Below are positions 16,843 through 26,241 of a stretch of DNA of 64,000 nt, piece by piece; the stretch's first letter is position 1, and the number at the start of each line of letters is the position of its first letter. Origin of the DNA: UBA3871 sp002392265 (GTDB lineage Bacteria > Bacillota > Clostridia > Peptostreptococcales > Anaerovoracaceae); assembly GCA_946614255.1 (NCBI GenBank), contig CAMOGS010000020.1:35490-99489 (forward strand), read 5' to 3'. The notes below the pieces were generated by a model, which was not told where the DNA came from, made no database searches, and worked only from the letters and a program-made list of their open reading frames with translations. The translations under genes and the position numbers were made by a program.

Positions 16843-16875
16843 GGATTTTTACCTAAAACGGAACAGGAGGAAGAC

Positions 16876-17349
16876 ATGTCAGAGAGACCCAGCTGGGATG
16901 AATATTTCATGGAGATGGCGCAGCTTACAGCAAAGAGATCTACCTGCCTCAGACGCAGCGTAGGTGCCATTATCGTAAAGGACAAGCATATCGTTGCGAC
17001 CGGTTATAACGGTGCGCCGCGCGGAATCAAGCACTGCGCTGAACGCGGCGGCTGCATGCGCGAAAAGCTCGGAGTTCCGAGCGGCGAACGCCATGAACTG
17101 TGCATGGCACTCCACGCAGAGCAGAACGCAATCATCCAGGCTGCGACGCTCGGCGTAAGCATTGAAGGAGCCACAATTTACGTGACTCATCAGCCTTGCG
17201 TCATCTGCGCAAAGATGATAATAAATGCGGGAATAAAGCGCATTGTGGTAAAGGAGGGCTACCCTGACAAGCTCGCGGTAGACATCCTCGACGAGGCCGG
17301 ATTAAAGGTCGTGATGATTGACGAGCATGCCGGATACAATGCGGACTAG
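16876..17349 (+). CDS. dCMP deaminase (ComEB-like)
   Basis: Converts dCMP to dUMP for thymidylate synthesis. 157 aa, zinc ligands in ELCMALHAEQNAIIQAA (HAE) and PCVICAKMIINAGI (CxxC), plus the N-terminal SWDEYFMEMAQLTAKRSTCLRR signature and the GYNGAPRG loop. Ribosome site ACAGGAGGAAGAC. Confidence 0.94.
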   Translation: MSERPSWDEYFMEMAQLTAKRSTCLRRSVGAIIVKDKHIVATGYNGAPRGIKHCAERGGCMREKLGVPSGERHELCMALHAEQNAIIQAATLGVSIEGATIYVTHQPCVICAKMIINAGIKRIVVKEGYPDKLAVDILDEAGLKVVMIDEHAGYNAD

Positions 17350-17360
17350 ATAAAGGAAAG

Positions 17361-17415
17361 GGGTTGGGACCTGTCCCTAAACTTCCCAAAAGGCTAATTT
17401 GGGGACTGTCCCTAA
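17361..17415. repeat. Dispersed palindromic repeat, copy 3 (degenerate)
   Basis: Contains GGGACCTGTCCCT, AAGGCTAATTTGGGGACTGTCCC; the second half lacks the AGG of GGGACAGGCACC. It runs to 10 bases before the next start codon and appears to have displaced any ribosome-binding site. Confidence 0.65.
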
Positions 17416-17424
17416 AATTGCAAA

Positions 17425-18603
17425 ATGGAATTTTATGGAAGCTTCCTGTCGGTATTTTTGACGGGACTTGTACTGGGACTCATTTTTACGCCGGTTGCTA
17501 TTTGGCTTGCGCCGAAAATCGGCGCAGTTGACGTGCCCAAAGACAGCAGGCGCATGCACACAAAGCCGATGCCGAGATTCGGCGGAATGGCTATTTTCAT
17601 AGGAACGACAGGGGCGCTCCTTATCACCATGCTCTTTGCCTTCCCTATGCTTCAGAAATATCTGATGGTCAGGGGAATGTATCAGTGGTTTGCACAGCCG
17701 GAGGACAAAATCTGGGCACTGATTGTGGGCGGCGCGCTGATTTACGCCCTCGGCGTGATCGACGATCTGAAGAACCTGCCTGCAAAGGTAAAGTTCCTCG
17801 GACAGATTGTATGCGCATCCGTAGTGTGGTTTATGGGAATCAGAATCAGCTTTATTTCGCTCTGGTTCAGCATCGACCACCTCTTCTTCAGCGAGGCGAT
17901 ATCCTATGTGCTCACCGTACTCTGGATTGTCGGAATCAGCAACACCGTAAATCTGACAGACGGGCTTGACGGACTTGCGGCGGGCGTTTCGACAATTGCT
18001 TCGATATGTCTGGCTTACACATCGTACATACACGGCTCGTACCTCGCAGCGCTGGCGTTTCTTGCCATCGCGGGCGGCGCACTGGGCTTCCTGAGATACA
18101 ACTTCCACCCGGCAAAGATCTTTATGGGGGACGGCGGTTCGCTCTTCCTCGGATTTATGCTGGCGACCACGTCCATCATAGGCGTGGCAAAGTCGGCGAC
18201 GGTCATCGCCATGATTGCGCCGGTGCTGGTGCTCTTTGTGCCGATATTTGACACAAGCTTTGCAATCCTGCGCCGCGTGGCAAACCACAGACCGATCATG
18301 GAAGCCGACAAAGGCCACCTGCACCACAGACTCATGGCGGCAGGCCTAGGCCAAAGGCGCAGCGTTATGATGCTTTATGGCGTTGCGGCTGTTATGGGCA
18401 TCGCTTCGGTGCTGTTTTCGAGAGACCTCTACGTGGAGACTGCGGGACTCCTTCTCGTAGCCTGCATGTACATATACATCTTCCTCACTGACGCAAGCTC
18501 GGGCAGACTGTCGCTTAAGGGCGTAAATGTCAAGGAAATCGAGCGCAGGGAAGAACGCGAAAAGGATCGCGAAAAAGACCACAAAGGAGAAGAACAAAAA
18601 TGA
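17425..18603 (+). CDS. Undecaprenyl-phosphate N-acetylhexosamine-1-phosphate transferase (WecA/TagO-like)
   Basis: Polytopic PNPT-family enzyme that loads GlcNAc-1-P onto undecaprenyl phosphate, the first step of teichoic acid or surface polysaccharide synthesis. 392 aa, about eleven membrane segments. Motifs: DVPKDSRRMHTKPMPRFGG, GVIDDLKNLPAKVKFLGQI (DDxx), NLTDGLDGLAAG, FMGDGGSLFLGF and the HIHH-like KGHLHHRL loop, with a charged Lys/Glu-rich C-terminal tail. No Shine-Dalgarno is visible before ATG 17425. The wecB gene overlaps its end by 4 bases. Confidence 0.92.
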   Translation: MEFYGSFLSVFLTGLVLGLIFTPVAIWLAPKIGAVDVPKDSRRMHTKPMPRFGGMAIFIGTTGALLITMLFAFPMLQKYLMVRGMYQWFAQPEDKIWALIVGGALIYALGVIDDLKNLPAKVKFLGQIVCASVVWFMGIRISFISLWFSIDHLFFSEAISYVLTVLWIVGISNTVNLTDGLDGLAAGVSTIASICLAYTSYIHGSYLAALAFLAIAGGALGFLRYNFHPAKIFMGDGGSLFLGFMLATTSIIGVAKSATVIAMIAPVLVLFVPIFDTSFAILRRVANHRPIMEADKGHLHHRLMAAGLGQRRSVMMLYGVAAVMGIASVLFSRDLYVETAGLLLVACMYIYIFLTDASSGRLSLKGVNVKEIERREEREKDREKDHKGEEQK

Positions 18604-19712
18604 AAATAATGACTGTATTCGGCACCCGTCCGGAAGCCATCAAAATGGCGCCTCTGGTAAAGGCGATGAATGCCGACCCGGACATCGAATCCGTGCTCTG
18701 CGTAACCGCACAGCACAGAGAAATGCTCGACCAGGTGCTGAGCCTTTTCGAGCTGGTGCCCGATTATGACCTTAACATAATGAAGCCGAACCAGACCATC
18801 AACATGATCACGGCAAACGTCATCATGGGGCTCGAGGATATACTTAAAAAAGAGCAGCCCGACATGGTGCTCGTCCACGGCGACACCACGACCACATTTG
18901 CGACCGCACTGGCAGCCTTTTACAATCAGACAAAGGTCGGCCACGTGGAAGCAGGACTCAGGACATACGACAAGTATTCACCTTACCCGGAGGAGATGAA
19001 CAGAGTGATGACCGGCCACATCGCCGATCTCCACTTCGCGCCGACGGTGCGGAATCGCCAGAACCTCCTCAACGAAGCCATTGACGAGGGCGACATCTAC
19101 ATCACAGGCAACACCGTAATTGACGCACTGCTTGACGTGACGAGCAAGCCGTACGAGTTTGAGGACGAGACGCTGAAGGCTCTCGATTTCGAGGGCAAGC
19201 GCGTTATTGCGGTAACTTGCCACCGCAGGGAGAACCTCGGTGAGAACATGGAACACATCTTTGGCGCAATCCGCCGCATTGCGGACGAGTTTGACGATGT
19301 TGAAATCGTTTATCCGGTGCATCTCAACCCAAAGGTTAGAGATATTGCGGGGCGAATCCTTTCGGGAGCGAAAAACGTTCATCTGATTGAGCCTCTTACC
19401 TACCAACCGTTCTCGAACCTGATGGCAAAGAGCTATCTGATTGTTACCGATTCGGGCGGTATCCAGGAGGAAGCGCCGGCTCTCGGAAAGCCTGTGCTTG
19501 TCGTAAGAAAGGAAACCGAAAGGCCGGAGGCTGTAGAGGCAGGTACCGTAAAGCTGGCGGGAGTAGAGGAGGAAACCATATACAAAATGATGAAGACCCT
19601 GCTCACGGACGCCGATGCCTACAGGGAGATGGAGCATGCCGCAAACCCTTACGGAGACGGGCATGCGGTGGAGAGAATAATAAAGATCTTAAAAGAAAGA
19701 CTCTCGGTATAG
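18600..19712 (+). CDS. wecB: UDP-N-acetylglucosamine 2-epimerase (non-hydrolysing)
   Basis: Interconverts UDP-GlcNAc and UDP-ManNAc for teichoic acid linkage units or capsule. 370 aa; MKIMTVFGTRPEAIKMAPLV, VHGDTTTTFATALAAFY, HVEAGLRTYDKYSPYPEEMNR and TDSGGIQEEAPALGKPVLV are family hallmarks. Translation-coupled to the WecA/TagO-like gene, which supports a shared cell-wall glycopolymer pathway. Confidence 0.95.
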   Translation: MKIMTVFGTRPEAIKMAPLVKAMNADPDIESVLCVTAQHREMLDQVLSLFELVPDYDLNIMKPNQTINMITANVIMGLEDILKKEQPDMVLVHGDTTTTFATALAAFYNQTKVGHVEAGLRTYDKYSPYPEEMNRVMTGHIADLHFAPTVRNRQNLLNEAIDEGDIYITGNTVIDALLDVTSKPYEFEDETLKALDFEGKRVIAVTCHRRENLGENMEHIFGAIRRIADEFDDVEIVYPVHLNPKVRDIAGRILSGAKNVHLIEPLTYQPFSNLMAKSYLIVTDSGGIQEEAPALGKPVLVVRKETERPEAVEAGTVKLAGVEEETIYKMMKTLLTDADAYREMEHAANPYGDGHAVERIIKILKERLSV

Positions 19713-19790
19713 GTTTTATACAAACTTGCATCTTTATAAAGGCGGCAGATTACAAGTTTGCTGTCAAATAGCAAAACTATCTGAAATTTC

Positions 19791-19828
19791 AAGCGGAAAC
19801 GACATTTTATCGGTTTCCGCTTTTTTAT
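19791..19828 (+). terminator. Intrinsic terminator after wecB
   Basis: AAGCGGAAAC (19791-19800) with GTTTCCGCTT (19813-19822), then TTTTATTT. Confidence 0.85.
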
Positions 19829-19944
19829 TTCCGAAAAACGTGCAAAAGTTCTGCAACCTTGATGTTTTGCGGTTTTGCGGCCTGCAAAGCGCCGGCAAAG
19901 ACCTTGTATACAAAAGCGATAATGAATACAATAGACTAAACTTA

Positions 19945-19973
19945 TTGCAAAATTCACGATTTTGAGGTATTAT
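19945..19973 (+). promoter_or_regulatory. Probable promoter of the ATP synthase operon
   Basis: TTGCAA (19945-19950), 17-nt spacer, TATTAT (19968-19973), about 65 bases before the first gene. Confidence 0.55.
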
Positions 19974-20039
19974 ATTGTCATATATCGGGCTTGTTTGAAC
20001 GGTTTTCGGCCCATAAATATAAATTAGCGAGGATGTAAA

Positions 20040-20345
20040 TTGATTTATGTTATCAGTGCGGTCTGTGGGGCGGTATACGGTGCCCTTTGCGGACTGCTCA
20101 AATATATTCTCCTTTGGAGAAAGATGCTGACGGCAGGGGACGATGTATCCTTCAAAAACTCTCAGATTGTGAGCAGGATGATAATAGGATATGTAATCAA
20201 TGCCATCGTGCTTTTAATCGTATTGTTTGTAAGACATGCCATAGAGCCGCTTTCGTTTGAGGCCACAATAATTGCTGCGGCAATCGGCTTATCGCTGGCG
20301 GGAAAGGCATATTCGATACAAAAGATTTATTCGAAAGTGAAATAG
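20040..20345 (+). CDS. Small membrane protein, probable ATP synthase subunit I
   Basis: 101 aa with about four hydrophobic segments, no recognised motif. Its place directly before atpB, as first gene of the operon, fits AtpI, which assists c-ring assembly and Mg2+ handling in other bacteria. Translation probably begins at TTG 20040, with GCGAGGAT upstream. Assignment rests on position and topology, not on sequence similarity I can see. Confidence 0.6.
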   Translation: MIYVISAVCGAVYGALCGLLKYILLWRKMLTAGDDVSFKNSQIVSRMIIGYVINAIVLLIVLFVRHAIEPLSFEATIIAAAIGLSLAGKAYSIQKIYSKVK

Positions 20346-20358
20346 AGGAGGCAATTAC

Positions 20359-21063
20359 ATGACATCATTGTTACACTCAATTGGAATCGAACATGTGAAT
20401 GTTGTTTGCTCCAGTGCAGTTATAACGATAATACTGATCGTTATAGCACTGCTCGCCACCCGCAGGATGGAGCTCGTACCTCACGGACTTCAGAATGTTG
20501 CGGAATGGGCAATCGGCGGCTTGCACGGCTTCTTTGACGGAGTTATGGGCGAGTATGCGAACAAAAAATACTTCCCGATTGTCGGAACACTCTTCATTTA
20601 CATACTGTTTTCAAACTATTTCGGCCTGCTCCCGCTGTCGGGACACATGCCTCATATAGCGGCTCCGTCATCATCAATAAATCAGACGGCAGGTATGGCA
20701 ATAGTCGTATTCTTTGCGGTACAGATTATAGGTATCCACGAGAAACGCTGTCGTAACTTCGAAAAGACGGGTCGCAAGGGAATCGGACTTTCGTTCTTCG
20801 GCCACCTGTTCAAGCCGTTTGCGTTCCTTTTCCCGATTATGCTCCTTGAGCAGTTCGTACGTCCTCTCTCGCTGACCCTGCGACTTTACGGAAACATCTT
20901 CGGTGAGGAAGCCGTAGTAAACGCGTTCTTTAACCTCATTCCTATCGGCCTTCCGGTAGTTATGCAGTTCCTGAGCGTACTGATGGGCTTGGTACAGGCT
21001 CTGGTATTCTCGCTTCTTACTGCAATCTACATCGGCGAGGTCTGTGAAGAAGAGGAAGAATAA
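20359..21063 (+). CDS. atpB: ATP synthase F0 subunit a
   Basis: Forms the ion half-channels beside the c-ring. 234 aa with five or more membrane helices. The essential arginine is in SLTLRLYGNIFGEEAV (~residue 175), and the C-terminal LVQALVFSLLTAIYIGE helix is typical. Ends with a run of glutamates. Ribosome site TAGAGGAGGCAATTAC. Confidence 0.95.
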   Translation: MTSLLHSIGIEHVNVVCSSAVITIILIVIALLATRRMELVPHGLQNVAEWAIGGLHGFFDGVMGEYANKKYFPIVGTLFIYILFSNYFGLLPLSGHMPHIAAPSSSINQTAGMAIVVFFAVQIIGIHEKRCRNFEKTGRKGIGLSFFGHLFKPFAFLFPIMLLEQFVRPLSLTLRLYGNIFGEEAVVNAFFNLIPIGLPVVMQFLSVLMGLVQALVFSLLTAIYIGEVCEEEEE

Positions 21064-21112
21064 ATTAAGAAAAACCCCATAACTTTTTTACAAAACGAAA
21101 GGAGAACAGAAT

Positions 21113-21343
21113 ATGGAAGGTTTAGGTTTAATCGCTATAGCAGCAGCAATTGCAATTGGTCTTTCGACACTCGGCCCTGGAATCGGTCAGGGTATTGCAG
21201 CAAGCAAGGCTCTTGAAGGTATGGCTCGTCAGCCTGAAGCATCAGGTATGCTCCGTACTAACATGATCCTCGGCCTGGCATTCATGGAAGCGCTTACCAT
21301 TTATGGTCTTCTGATTGCTATCCTGCTCATAGGTAAAATGTAG
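21113..21343 (+). CDS. atpE: ATP synthase F0 subunit c
   Basis: Rotor proteolipid, 76 aa, two helices joined by the ARQPEA loop. The ion-carrying carboxylate is Glu59 (AFMEALTIYG). Gln26 in GPGIGQG and Tyr64 match positions of sodium-binding c-subunits, but residues 60-61 are Ala-Leu rather than the Ser/Thr pair of known Na+ rings. The coupling ion is therefore ambiguous, with H+ favoured. Confidence 0.96.
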   Translation: MEGLGLIAIAAAIAIGLSTLGPGIGQGIAASKALEGMARQPEASGMLRTNMILGLAFMEALTIYGLLIAILLIGKM

Positions 21344-21381
21344 GCAGACAATTATGACCCTTACAAAAGGAGGTTATCACT

Positions 21382-21888
21382 ATGGTTGAAGCACTAGGCA
21401 TCAACTTAAAAGAATTGATATTCGCCATCATTAACTTCCTGATTCTGACAGGCACACTTACATTTTTCCTCTACAAGCCGGTGCTTAGGATGTTTGATAC
21501 GCGTTCAAACACCATCAAGGACACTCTGGATAATGCCAATGCGGTAAATGCCAGAGCCGACGCAAAGATGGAGGCGTACAACAAACGCATCGCAGGCGTA
21601 GAGGTGGAAGCAAGGGAAATCGTCAAGAATTCAAAGCTCAAAGCCGAGGCTCAGGCGCAGACCATTATCGACGAAGCGCATGCTGAGGCCGCAAAGATCA
21701 AGGAAAAGGCTGCGGCAGACATCGAAAGAGAACGCCAGCAGGCCATGACCGAGATGAAGGGACAGATAGCAGCACTTGCAGTCCTTGCAGCGGAGAAGAT
21801 CTTGGAGAAGGAAATTGCCGTTACCGGACAGGATGAAATTATTGATGGTATATTAGAACAGGCAGGTACTTCAGGATGGCAGAATTAG
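21382..21888 (+). CDS. atpF: ATP synthase F0 subunit b
   Basis: Peripheral stalk, 168 aa. One N-terminal membrane helix (residues ~10-32), then a long Ala/Glu/Lys helix with the b-subunit register (EAREIVKNSKLKAEAQAQTIIDEAHAEAAKIKEKA). Overlaps atpH by 13 bases. Ribosome site AAAAGGAGGTTATCACT. Confidence 0.94.
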   Translation: MVEALGINLKELIFAIINFLILTGTLTFFLYKPVLRMFDTRSNTIKDTLDNANAVNARADAKMEAYNKRIAGVEVEAREIVKNSKLKAEAQAQTIIDEAHAEAAKIKEKAAADIERERQQAMTEMKGQIAALAVLAAEKILEKEIAVTGQDEIIDGILEQAGTSGWQN

Positions 21889-22409
21889 CAGTTGCAATGA
21901 CATATGGAGAAGCCTTGTTTGGGGCCGCAAAGGATTTGGATAAAGTTGACGAAATATCGGGGAACTTAAAGGACCTGGCAGCAATATTTGAAAGTGAGCC
22001 GGATTTTTACACCTTCCTTTCTTCGCCGAGCATTCCGGCAAAGGACAAAAAGCAGGTGATTAAAGAAGTGTTCGCCGGCAAGCTTTGTGATGAGTTCAAT
22101 AATTTCCTATGCATCCTCATCGACAAGGGCAGGATAGGTGCCTATGCACAGATAGTCAAGGTGTACGATGAAATTCTCAGCAGAGAAGAAGGCTATTCGT
22201 ACGGCAGGATTGTGTCTGTACAGCCGCTTAATCCGGCACAGCTCGAAAAATTTGAGTCAGAAACGGCAAAACTGCTGAACACGAAGGTTCATCTCAAAAA
22301 CGAGACAGACCCGAGCCTGATAGGCGGAGTCGTAATCTATGTCGAAGGAAAGATAATAGATGCATCCGTCAGAAATCGTCTGCAGACACTTGCAGGCAGC
22401 TTAATGTAG
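21876..22409 (+). CDS. atpH: ATP synthase F1 subunit delta
   Basis: Links the b stalk to the top of F1. 177 aa; the N-terminal helical bundle (YGEALFGAAKDLDKVDEI, FLSSPSIPAKDKKQVIKEVF) and C-terminal DPSLIGGVVIYVEGKIIDASVRNRL motif identify it. Starts within atpF. Confidence 0.95.
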   Translation: MAELAVAMTYGEALFGAAKDLDKVDEISGNLKDLAAIFESEPDFYTFLSSPSIPAKDKKQVIKEVFAGKLCDEFNNFLCILIDKGRIGAYAQIVKVYDEILSREEGYSYGRIVSVQPLNPAQLEKFESETAKLLNTKVHLKNETDPSLIGGVVIYVEGKIIDASVRNRLQTLAGSLM

Positions 22410-22429
22410 CATGAGAGGAGGCAAAACTT

Positions 22430-23953
22430 ATGAATTTACGACCTGAAGAAATCAGCGCCGTGATAAAGGAACAGATCAAGGGTTACAAAAATCAGCTTGA
22501 AGTTTCCGATTTCGGCACAGTTATACAGGTTGGTGATGGTATTGCCAGAATATACGGACTCGAAAACTGCATGGCCGGTGAGCTTTTGGAGTTCCCGGGC
22601 GAGGTTTACGGTATGGCCTTAAACCTTGAAGAGGACAACGTAGCCGCAGTAATCATGGGTTCGGACAGAGAAATAAAAGAAGGCGACATTGTTAAGCCTA
22701 CAAAGAGAGTAGTAGAAGTACCGGTTGGTGCAGAGCTTATCGGTCGTGTAGTAAACGCCCTCGGTCAGCCTATCGACGGCAAGGGACCGATAAAGGCAGA
22801 AGCACATCGTACAATCGAAAATCCTGCACCGGGCGTACTTCAGAGAAAGTCAGTATTCGAACCTTTACAGACAGGTATTAAGGCAATCGACTCCATCATA
22901 CCTATCGGTAAGGGACAGCGTGAGCTGATCATCGGAGACAGGCAGACAGGTAAAACAGCTATCGCTATCGATACTATCATTAACCAGAAGGGTAAGGATG
23001 TTATCTGTATCTATGTAGCAATCGGCCAGAAAAAGTCCACAGTAGCACAGCTGGTGCAGACTCTCTCCGACCACAACGCTATGGATTACACTATCATCGT
23101 ATCCGCTACAGCATCGGATGTAGCACCGCTGCAGTACATCGCACCGTATGCAGGCTGCGCAATGGGTGAGCACTTTATGTATCAGGGCAAGCATGTCCTC
23201 ATCATATATGATGATCTCTCAAAGCACGCAGTAGCTTATCGTGCAATGTCCCTGCTGCTTCGCAGACCACCTGGGCGTGAAGCATATCCGGGCGACGTAT
23301 TCTATCTGCACAGCAGACTGCTCGAAAGAGCTGCAAAGCTGTCGGATGAGCTCGGCGGCGGCTCGCTTACGGCACTGCCTATCATCGAAACTCAGGCAGG
23401 AGACGTATCGGCATACATTCCTACAAACGTTATTTCCATCACAGACGGACAGATATGCCTGGAGACAGAGCTCTTCTTCTCCGGCCAGAGACCTGCGGTT
23501 AACGCCGGCATTTCAGTATCCCGTGTAGGTGGTAACGCACAGATTAAAGCCATGAAGCAGGTAGCCAGCAAGGTAAAGCTCGACCTGGCACAGTACAGAG
23601 AGCTTGCATCCTTCTCGCAGTTCGGTTCGGATGTCGATGCCGATACAAAGGCAAGACTCGAGCACGGCGAAATCCTGATGGAAATTCTGAAGCAGGATCA
23701 GTATGAGCCGCTTGACGTTGCAGATCAGGTAATGATTATCTATGCAGCAACAAACAACTACCTCGCAGATGTCGATATCAGCGATATAAAGAATTTCGAA
23801 AAAGAATTTTACGAGTTTGCGGACACGCATTATCCGAGCATAAAGAGAAACATTCACGCTTCAGGCAAGTTGGAGCCTGAAACAGAAGAGGATCTCAAGA
23901 CCGCACTTACAGAATACAAGAAAGTCAGAGCACAGAAAGAAGATTTCGTATAG
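22430..23953 (+). CDS. atpA: ATP synthase F1 subunit alpha
   Basis: Non-catalytic nucleotide-binding subunit, 507 aa. Walker A GDRQTGKTAIAIDTI (~residue 169), the arginine finger region SVSRVGGNAQIKAMKQVA and the IPTNVISITDGQI segment are intact. Ribosome site GAGAGGAGGCAAAACTT. Confidence 0.98.
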   Translation: MNLRPEEISAVIKEQIKGYKNQLEVSDFGTVIQVGDGIARIYGLENCMAGELLEFPGEVYGMALNLEEDNVAAVIMGSDREIKEGDIVKPTKRVVEVPVGAELIGRVVNALGQPIDGKGPIKAEAHRTIENPAPGVLQRKSVFEPLQTGIKAIDSIIPIGKGQRELIIGDRQTGKTAIAIDTIINQKGKDVICIYVAIGQKKSTVAQLVQTLSDHNAMDYTIIVSATASDVAPLQYIAPYAGCAMGEHFMYQGKHVLIIYDDLSKHAVAYRAMSLLLRRPPGREAYPGDVFYLHSRLLERAAKLSDELGGGSLTALPIIETQAGDVSAYIPTNVISITDGQICLETELFFSGQRPAVNAGISVSRVGGNAQIKAMKQVASKVKLDLAQYRELASFSQFGSDVDADTKARLEHGEILMEILKQDQYEPLDVADQVMIIYAATNNYLADVDISDIKNFEKEFYEFADTHYPSIKRNIHASGKLEPETEEDLKTALTEYKKVRAQKEDFV

Positions 23954-23969
23954 GGAGGAGTGAGTCCTT

Positions 23970-24833
23970 ATGGCAAGTAATATGCAGGACATCAAACGTC
24001 GTATAAAGAGCGTTAACTCCACGGAGCACATCACCAATGCGATGAAACTTGTGTCCGCAGCCAAGCTTAGAAAAGCAAAGGCCACCTTTGAAAAGACAAC
24101 CAAATACTTTCATTATGTAACAGAGTCGATCGAAGAAATCTTTAACAGTACGACTGACATCCCCGAGAAATATCTGATAGGAAGCCGTGAAATAGTAAAT
24201 TCCTGCTATATCATAATCACGAGTAACCGCGGCCTTTGCGGAGCGTTCAATACGAACGTTATCAAAGAGGCCGAAGCCCTCATAAAAAAGGACCACCACA
24301 AGCCTATAATCATAGCGGTGGGCTCCCGCGGCAGAGATTACTTTGCAAAGAGAGGCTACGATATCGAGAACGAATATCTGGCACCACCTGAAAGCATCTC
24401 CTTCCTGGAGACAAAGGAAATGACCAGACCTATTCTGGAAATGTACGACTCGGGAAAGATAGACGAGGTTTATCTCATCTACACATCGTATGTAAACAAT
24501 CTCGAGCAGGCAGTTAAAACCGAGAGGATACTGCCATTCGACATCGAGGACGATCCGGAAGTCATGAAACTGGACAAACAGGTTGAATATGAGCCTTCTG
24601 TTGAAGAGGTGTTCAACTACCTGGTTCCGAAATACGTTGAAATGAAGGTTTACGGATCGGTAGTAGAGTCGGCAACATGCGAGCACGCAGCGCGCCGTAT
24701 GGCAATGGAAAATGCTACGGACAATGCGAGAGAAATGCTCGACAATCTGTCACTCTTCTACAACAGAGCCCGTCAGGCAGCCATTACCAACCAGATCATC
24801 GAGGTTGTTTCAGGCTCCGAGGCTCAGCAATAA
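23970..24833 (+). CDS. atpG: ATP synthase F1 subunit gamma
   Basis: Central rotor shaft, 287 aa. N-terminal coil IKRRIKSVNSTEHITNAMKLVSAAKLRKA and C-terminal MENATDNAREMLDNLSLFYNRARQAAITNQIIEVVSG are diagnostic; TSNRGLCGAFNTNV lies in the Rossmann-like middle. Confidence 0.97.
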   Translation: MASNMQDIKRRIKSVNSTEHITNAMKLVSAAKLRKAKATFEKTTKYFHYVTESIEEIFNSTTDIPEKYLIGSREIVNSCYIIITSNRGLCGAFNTNVIKEAEALIKKDHHKPIIIAVGSRGRDYFAKRGYDIENEYLAPPESISFLETKEMTRPILEMYDSGKIDEVYLIYTSYVNNLEQAVKTERILPFDIEDDPEVMKLDKQVEYEPSVEEVFNYLVPKYVEMKVYGSVVESATCEHAARRMAMENATDNAREMLDNLSLFYNRARQAAITNQIIEVVSGSEAQQ

Positions 24834-24849
24834 GGAGGTGTAAGGTACT

Positions 24850-26241
24850 TTGAACAAAGGTATAATCAATCAGATAGTAGGACCTGTAGTTGACGTCAAG
24901 TTCAGTCCCGATAATATGCCTGAGCTGTTAAACGCCATTACCATCGAGCATGAAGGCAGAAAGATGGTAATAGAAGTAGCTCAGCATATAGGCGACGATG
25001 TTGTGCGCTGCATCGCGCTGTCATCAACAGACGGTCTTACCAGAGGCATGGAAGCTATCGATACCGGAGCACCGATTTCGGTTCCGGTAGGGCCTGAAGT
25101 CCTCGGCAGACTCTTTAACGTTATCGGTGAAACCATCGACAACAAGGGTCCGGTAGTTACAGAAACAAAAAGCTCCATTCACAGACCGGCGCCTGCATTC
25201 GAAGAGCAGGATACAACATCTCAGATCTTCGAAACAGGTATCAAGGTTATCGACCTGATCGCGCCTTATACCAGAGGTGGTAAGGTAGGTCTGTTCGGTG
25301 GTGCCGGCGTAGGCAAAACCGTACTTATTCAGGAGCTTATCAGTAATATCGCCAGAGAGCACGGCGGTATCTCCGTATTCGCAGGTGTAGGCGAGCGTAC
25401 CCGTGAGGGTAACGACCTCTACTACGAAATGATTGAATCCGGAGTAATAGAAAAGACAGCCATGGTATTCGGTCAGATGAACGAACCACCGGGGGCACGT
25501 ATGAGAGTAGCCCTCACAGGTCTTACTATGGCAGAATATTTCAGAGATGTGGCAGGACAGGACGTACTTCTGTTCATCGACAACATCTTCCGTTTCACAC
25601 AGGCAGGCTCGGAGGTATCCGCTCTGCTCGGTCGTGTGCCTTCCGCTGTAGGCTACCAGCCGACACTGGCTACGGAAATGGGTGCACTTCAGGAGCGTAT
25701 CACTTCCACAAAGAAGGGCTCAATTACATCCGTTCAGGCTATTTACGTACCTGCGGACGACCTTACTGACCCTGCTCCTGCAACAACATTCGCGCATCTG
25801 GATGCGACCACGGTACTCAGCCGTGCCATCACAGAGCTTGGTATCTATCCTGCAGTAGACCCGCTGGAGTCAACTTCCCGTATCATGGACCCTCATATCC
25901 TAGGCGAAGAACACTACAACACAGCCAGAGGTGTGCAGGAGGTTCTCCAGAAGTACAAGGATTTACAGGACATCATCGCCATCCTCGGTATGGACGAGCT
26001 GTCCGACTCCGACAAGCTGGTTGTTGCCCGTGCGCGTAAGATTCAGAGATTCCTGTCTCAGCCGTTCAGCGTAGCTGCACAGTTCACAGGTATGGAAGGT
26101 AAATACCTGCCATTAAAGGAAACTGTCAGAGGCTTCAAGGAAATCCTCGAAGGCAAGCATGACCAGATTCCGGAATCCATGTTCCTCTTTGCTGGCGGTA
26201 TCGACGAAGTTGTAGAAAGGTATAATCAGGCAAATGGCTAA
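24850..26241 (+). CDS. atpD: ATP synthase F1 subunit beta
   Basis: Catalytic subunit, 463 aa. Walker A GGAGVGKTVLIQELI, catalytic Glu region GVGERTREGNDLY, Walker B LLFIDNIFRFTQAGSEVSALLGR and DELSD (DELSEED-like, here DELSDSDK) are present. Starts at TTG 24850 behind TAAGGAGGTGTAAGGTAC. The atpC gene overlaps the end by 8 bases. Confidence 0.98.
   Translation: MNKGIINQIVGPVVDVKFSPDNMPELLNAITIEHEGRKMVIEVAQHIGDDVVRCIALSSTDGLTRGMEAIDTGAPISVPVGPEVLGRLFNVIGETIDNKGPVVTETKSSIHRPAPAFEEQDTTSQIFETGIKVIDLIAPYTRGGKVGLFGGAGVGKTVLIQELISNIAREHGGISVFAGVGERTREGNDLYYEMIESGVIEKTAMVFGQMNEPPGARMRVALTGLTMAEYFRDVAGQDVLLFIDNIFRFTQAGSEVSALLGRVPSAVGYQPTLATEMGALQERITSTKKGSITSVQAIYVPADDLTDPAPATTFAHLDATTVLSRAITELGIYPAVDPLESTSRIMDPHILGEEHYNTARGVQEVLQKYKDLQDIIAILGMDELSDSDKLVVARARKIQRFLSQPFSVAAQFTGMEGKYLPLKETVRGFKEILEGKHDQIPESMFLFAGGIDEVVERYNQANG

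Larger units (their letters stand above)
19713..20039. other. Intergenic region between wecB and the atp operon
   Basis: Holds a terminator (19791-19828) and the atp promoter (19945-19973). The bases between them look non-coding; I see no RNA fold or open frame with a ribosome site. Confidence 0.6.
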
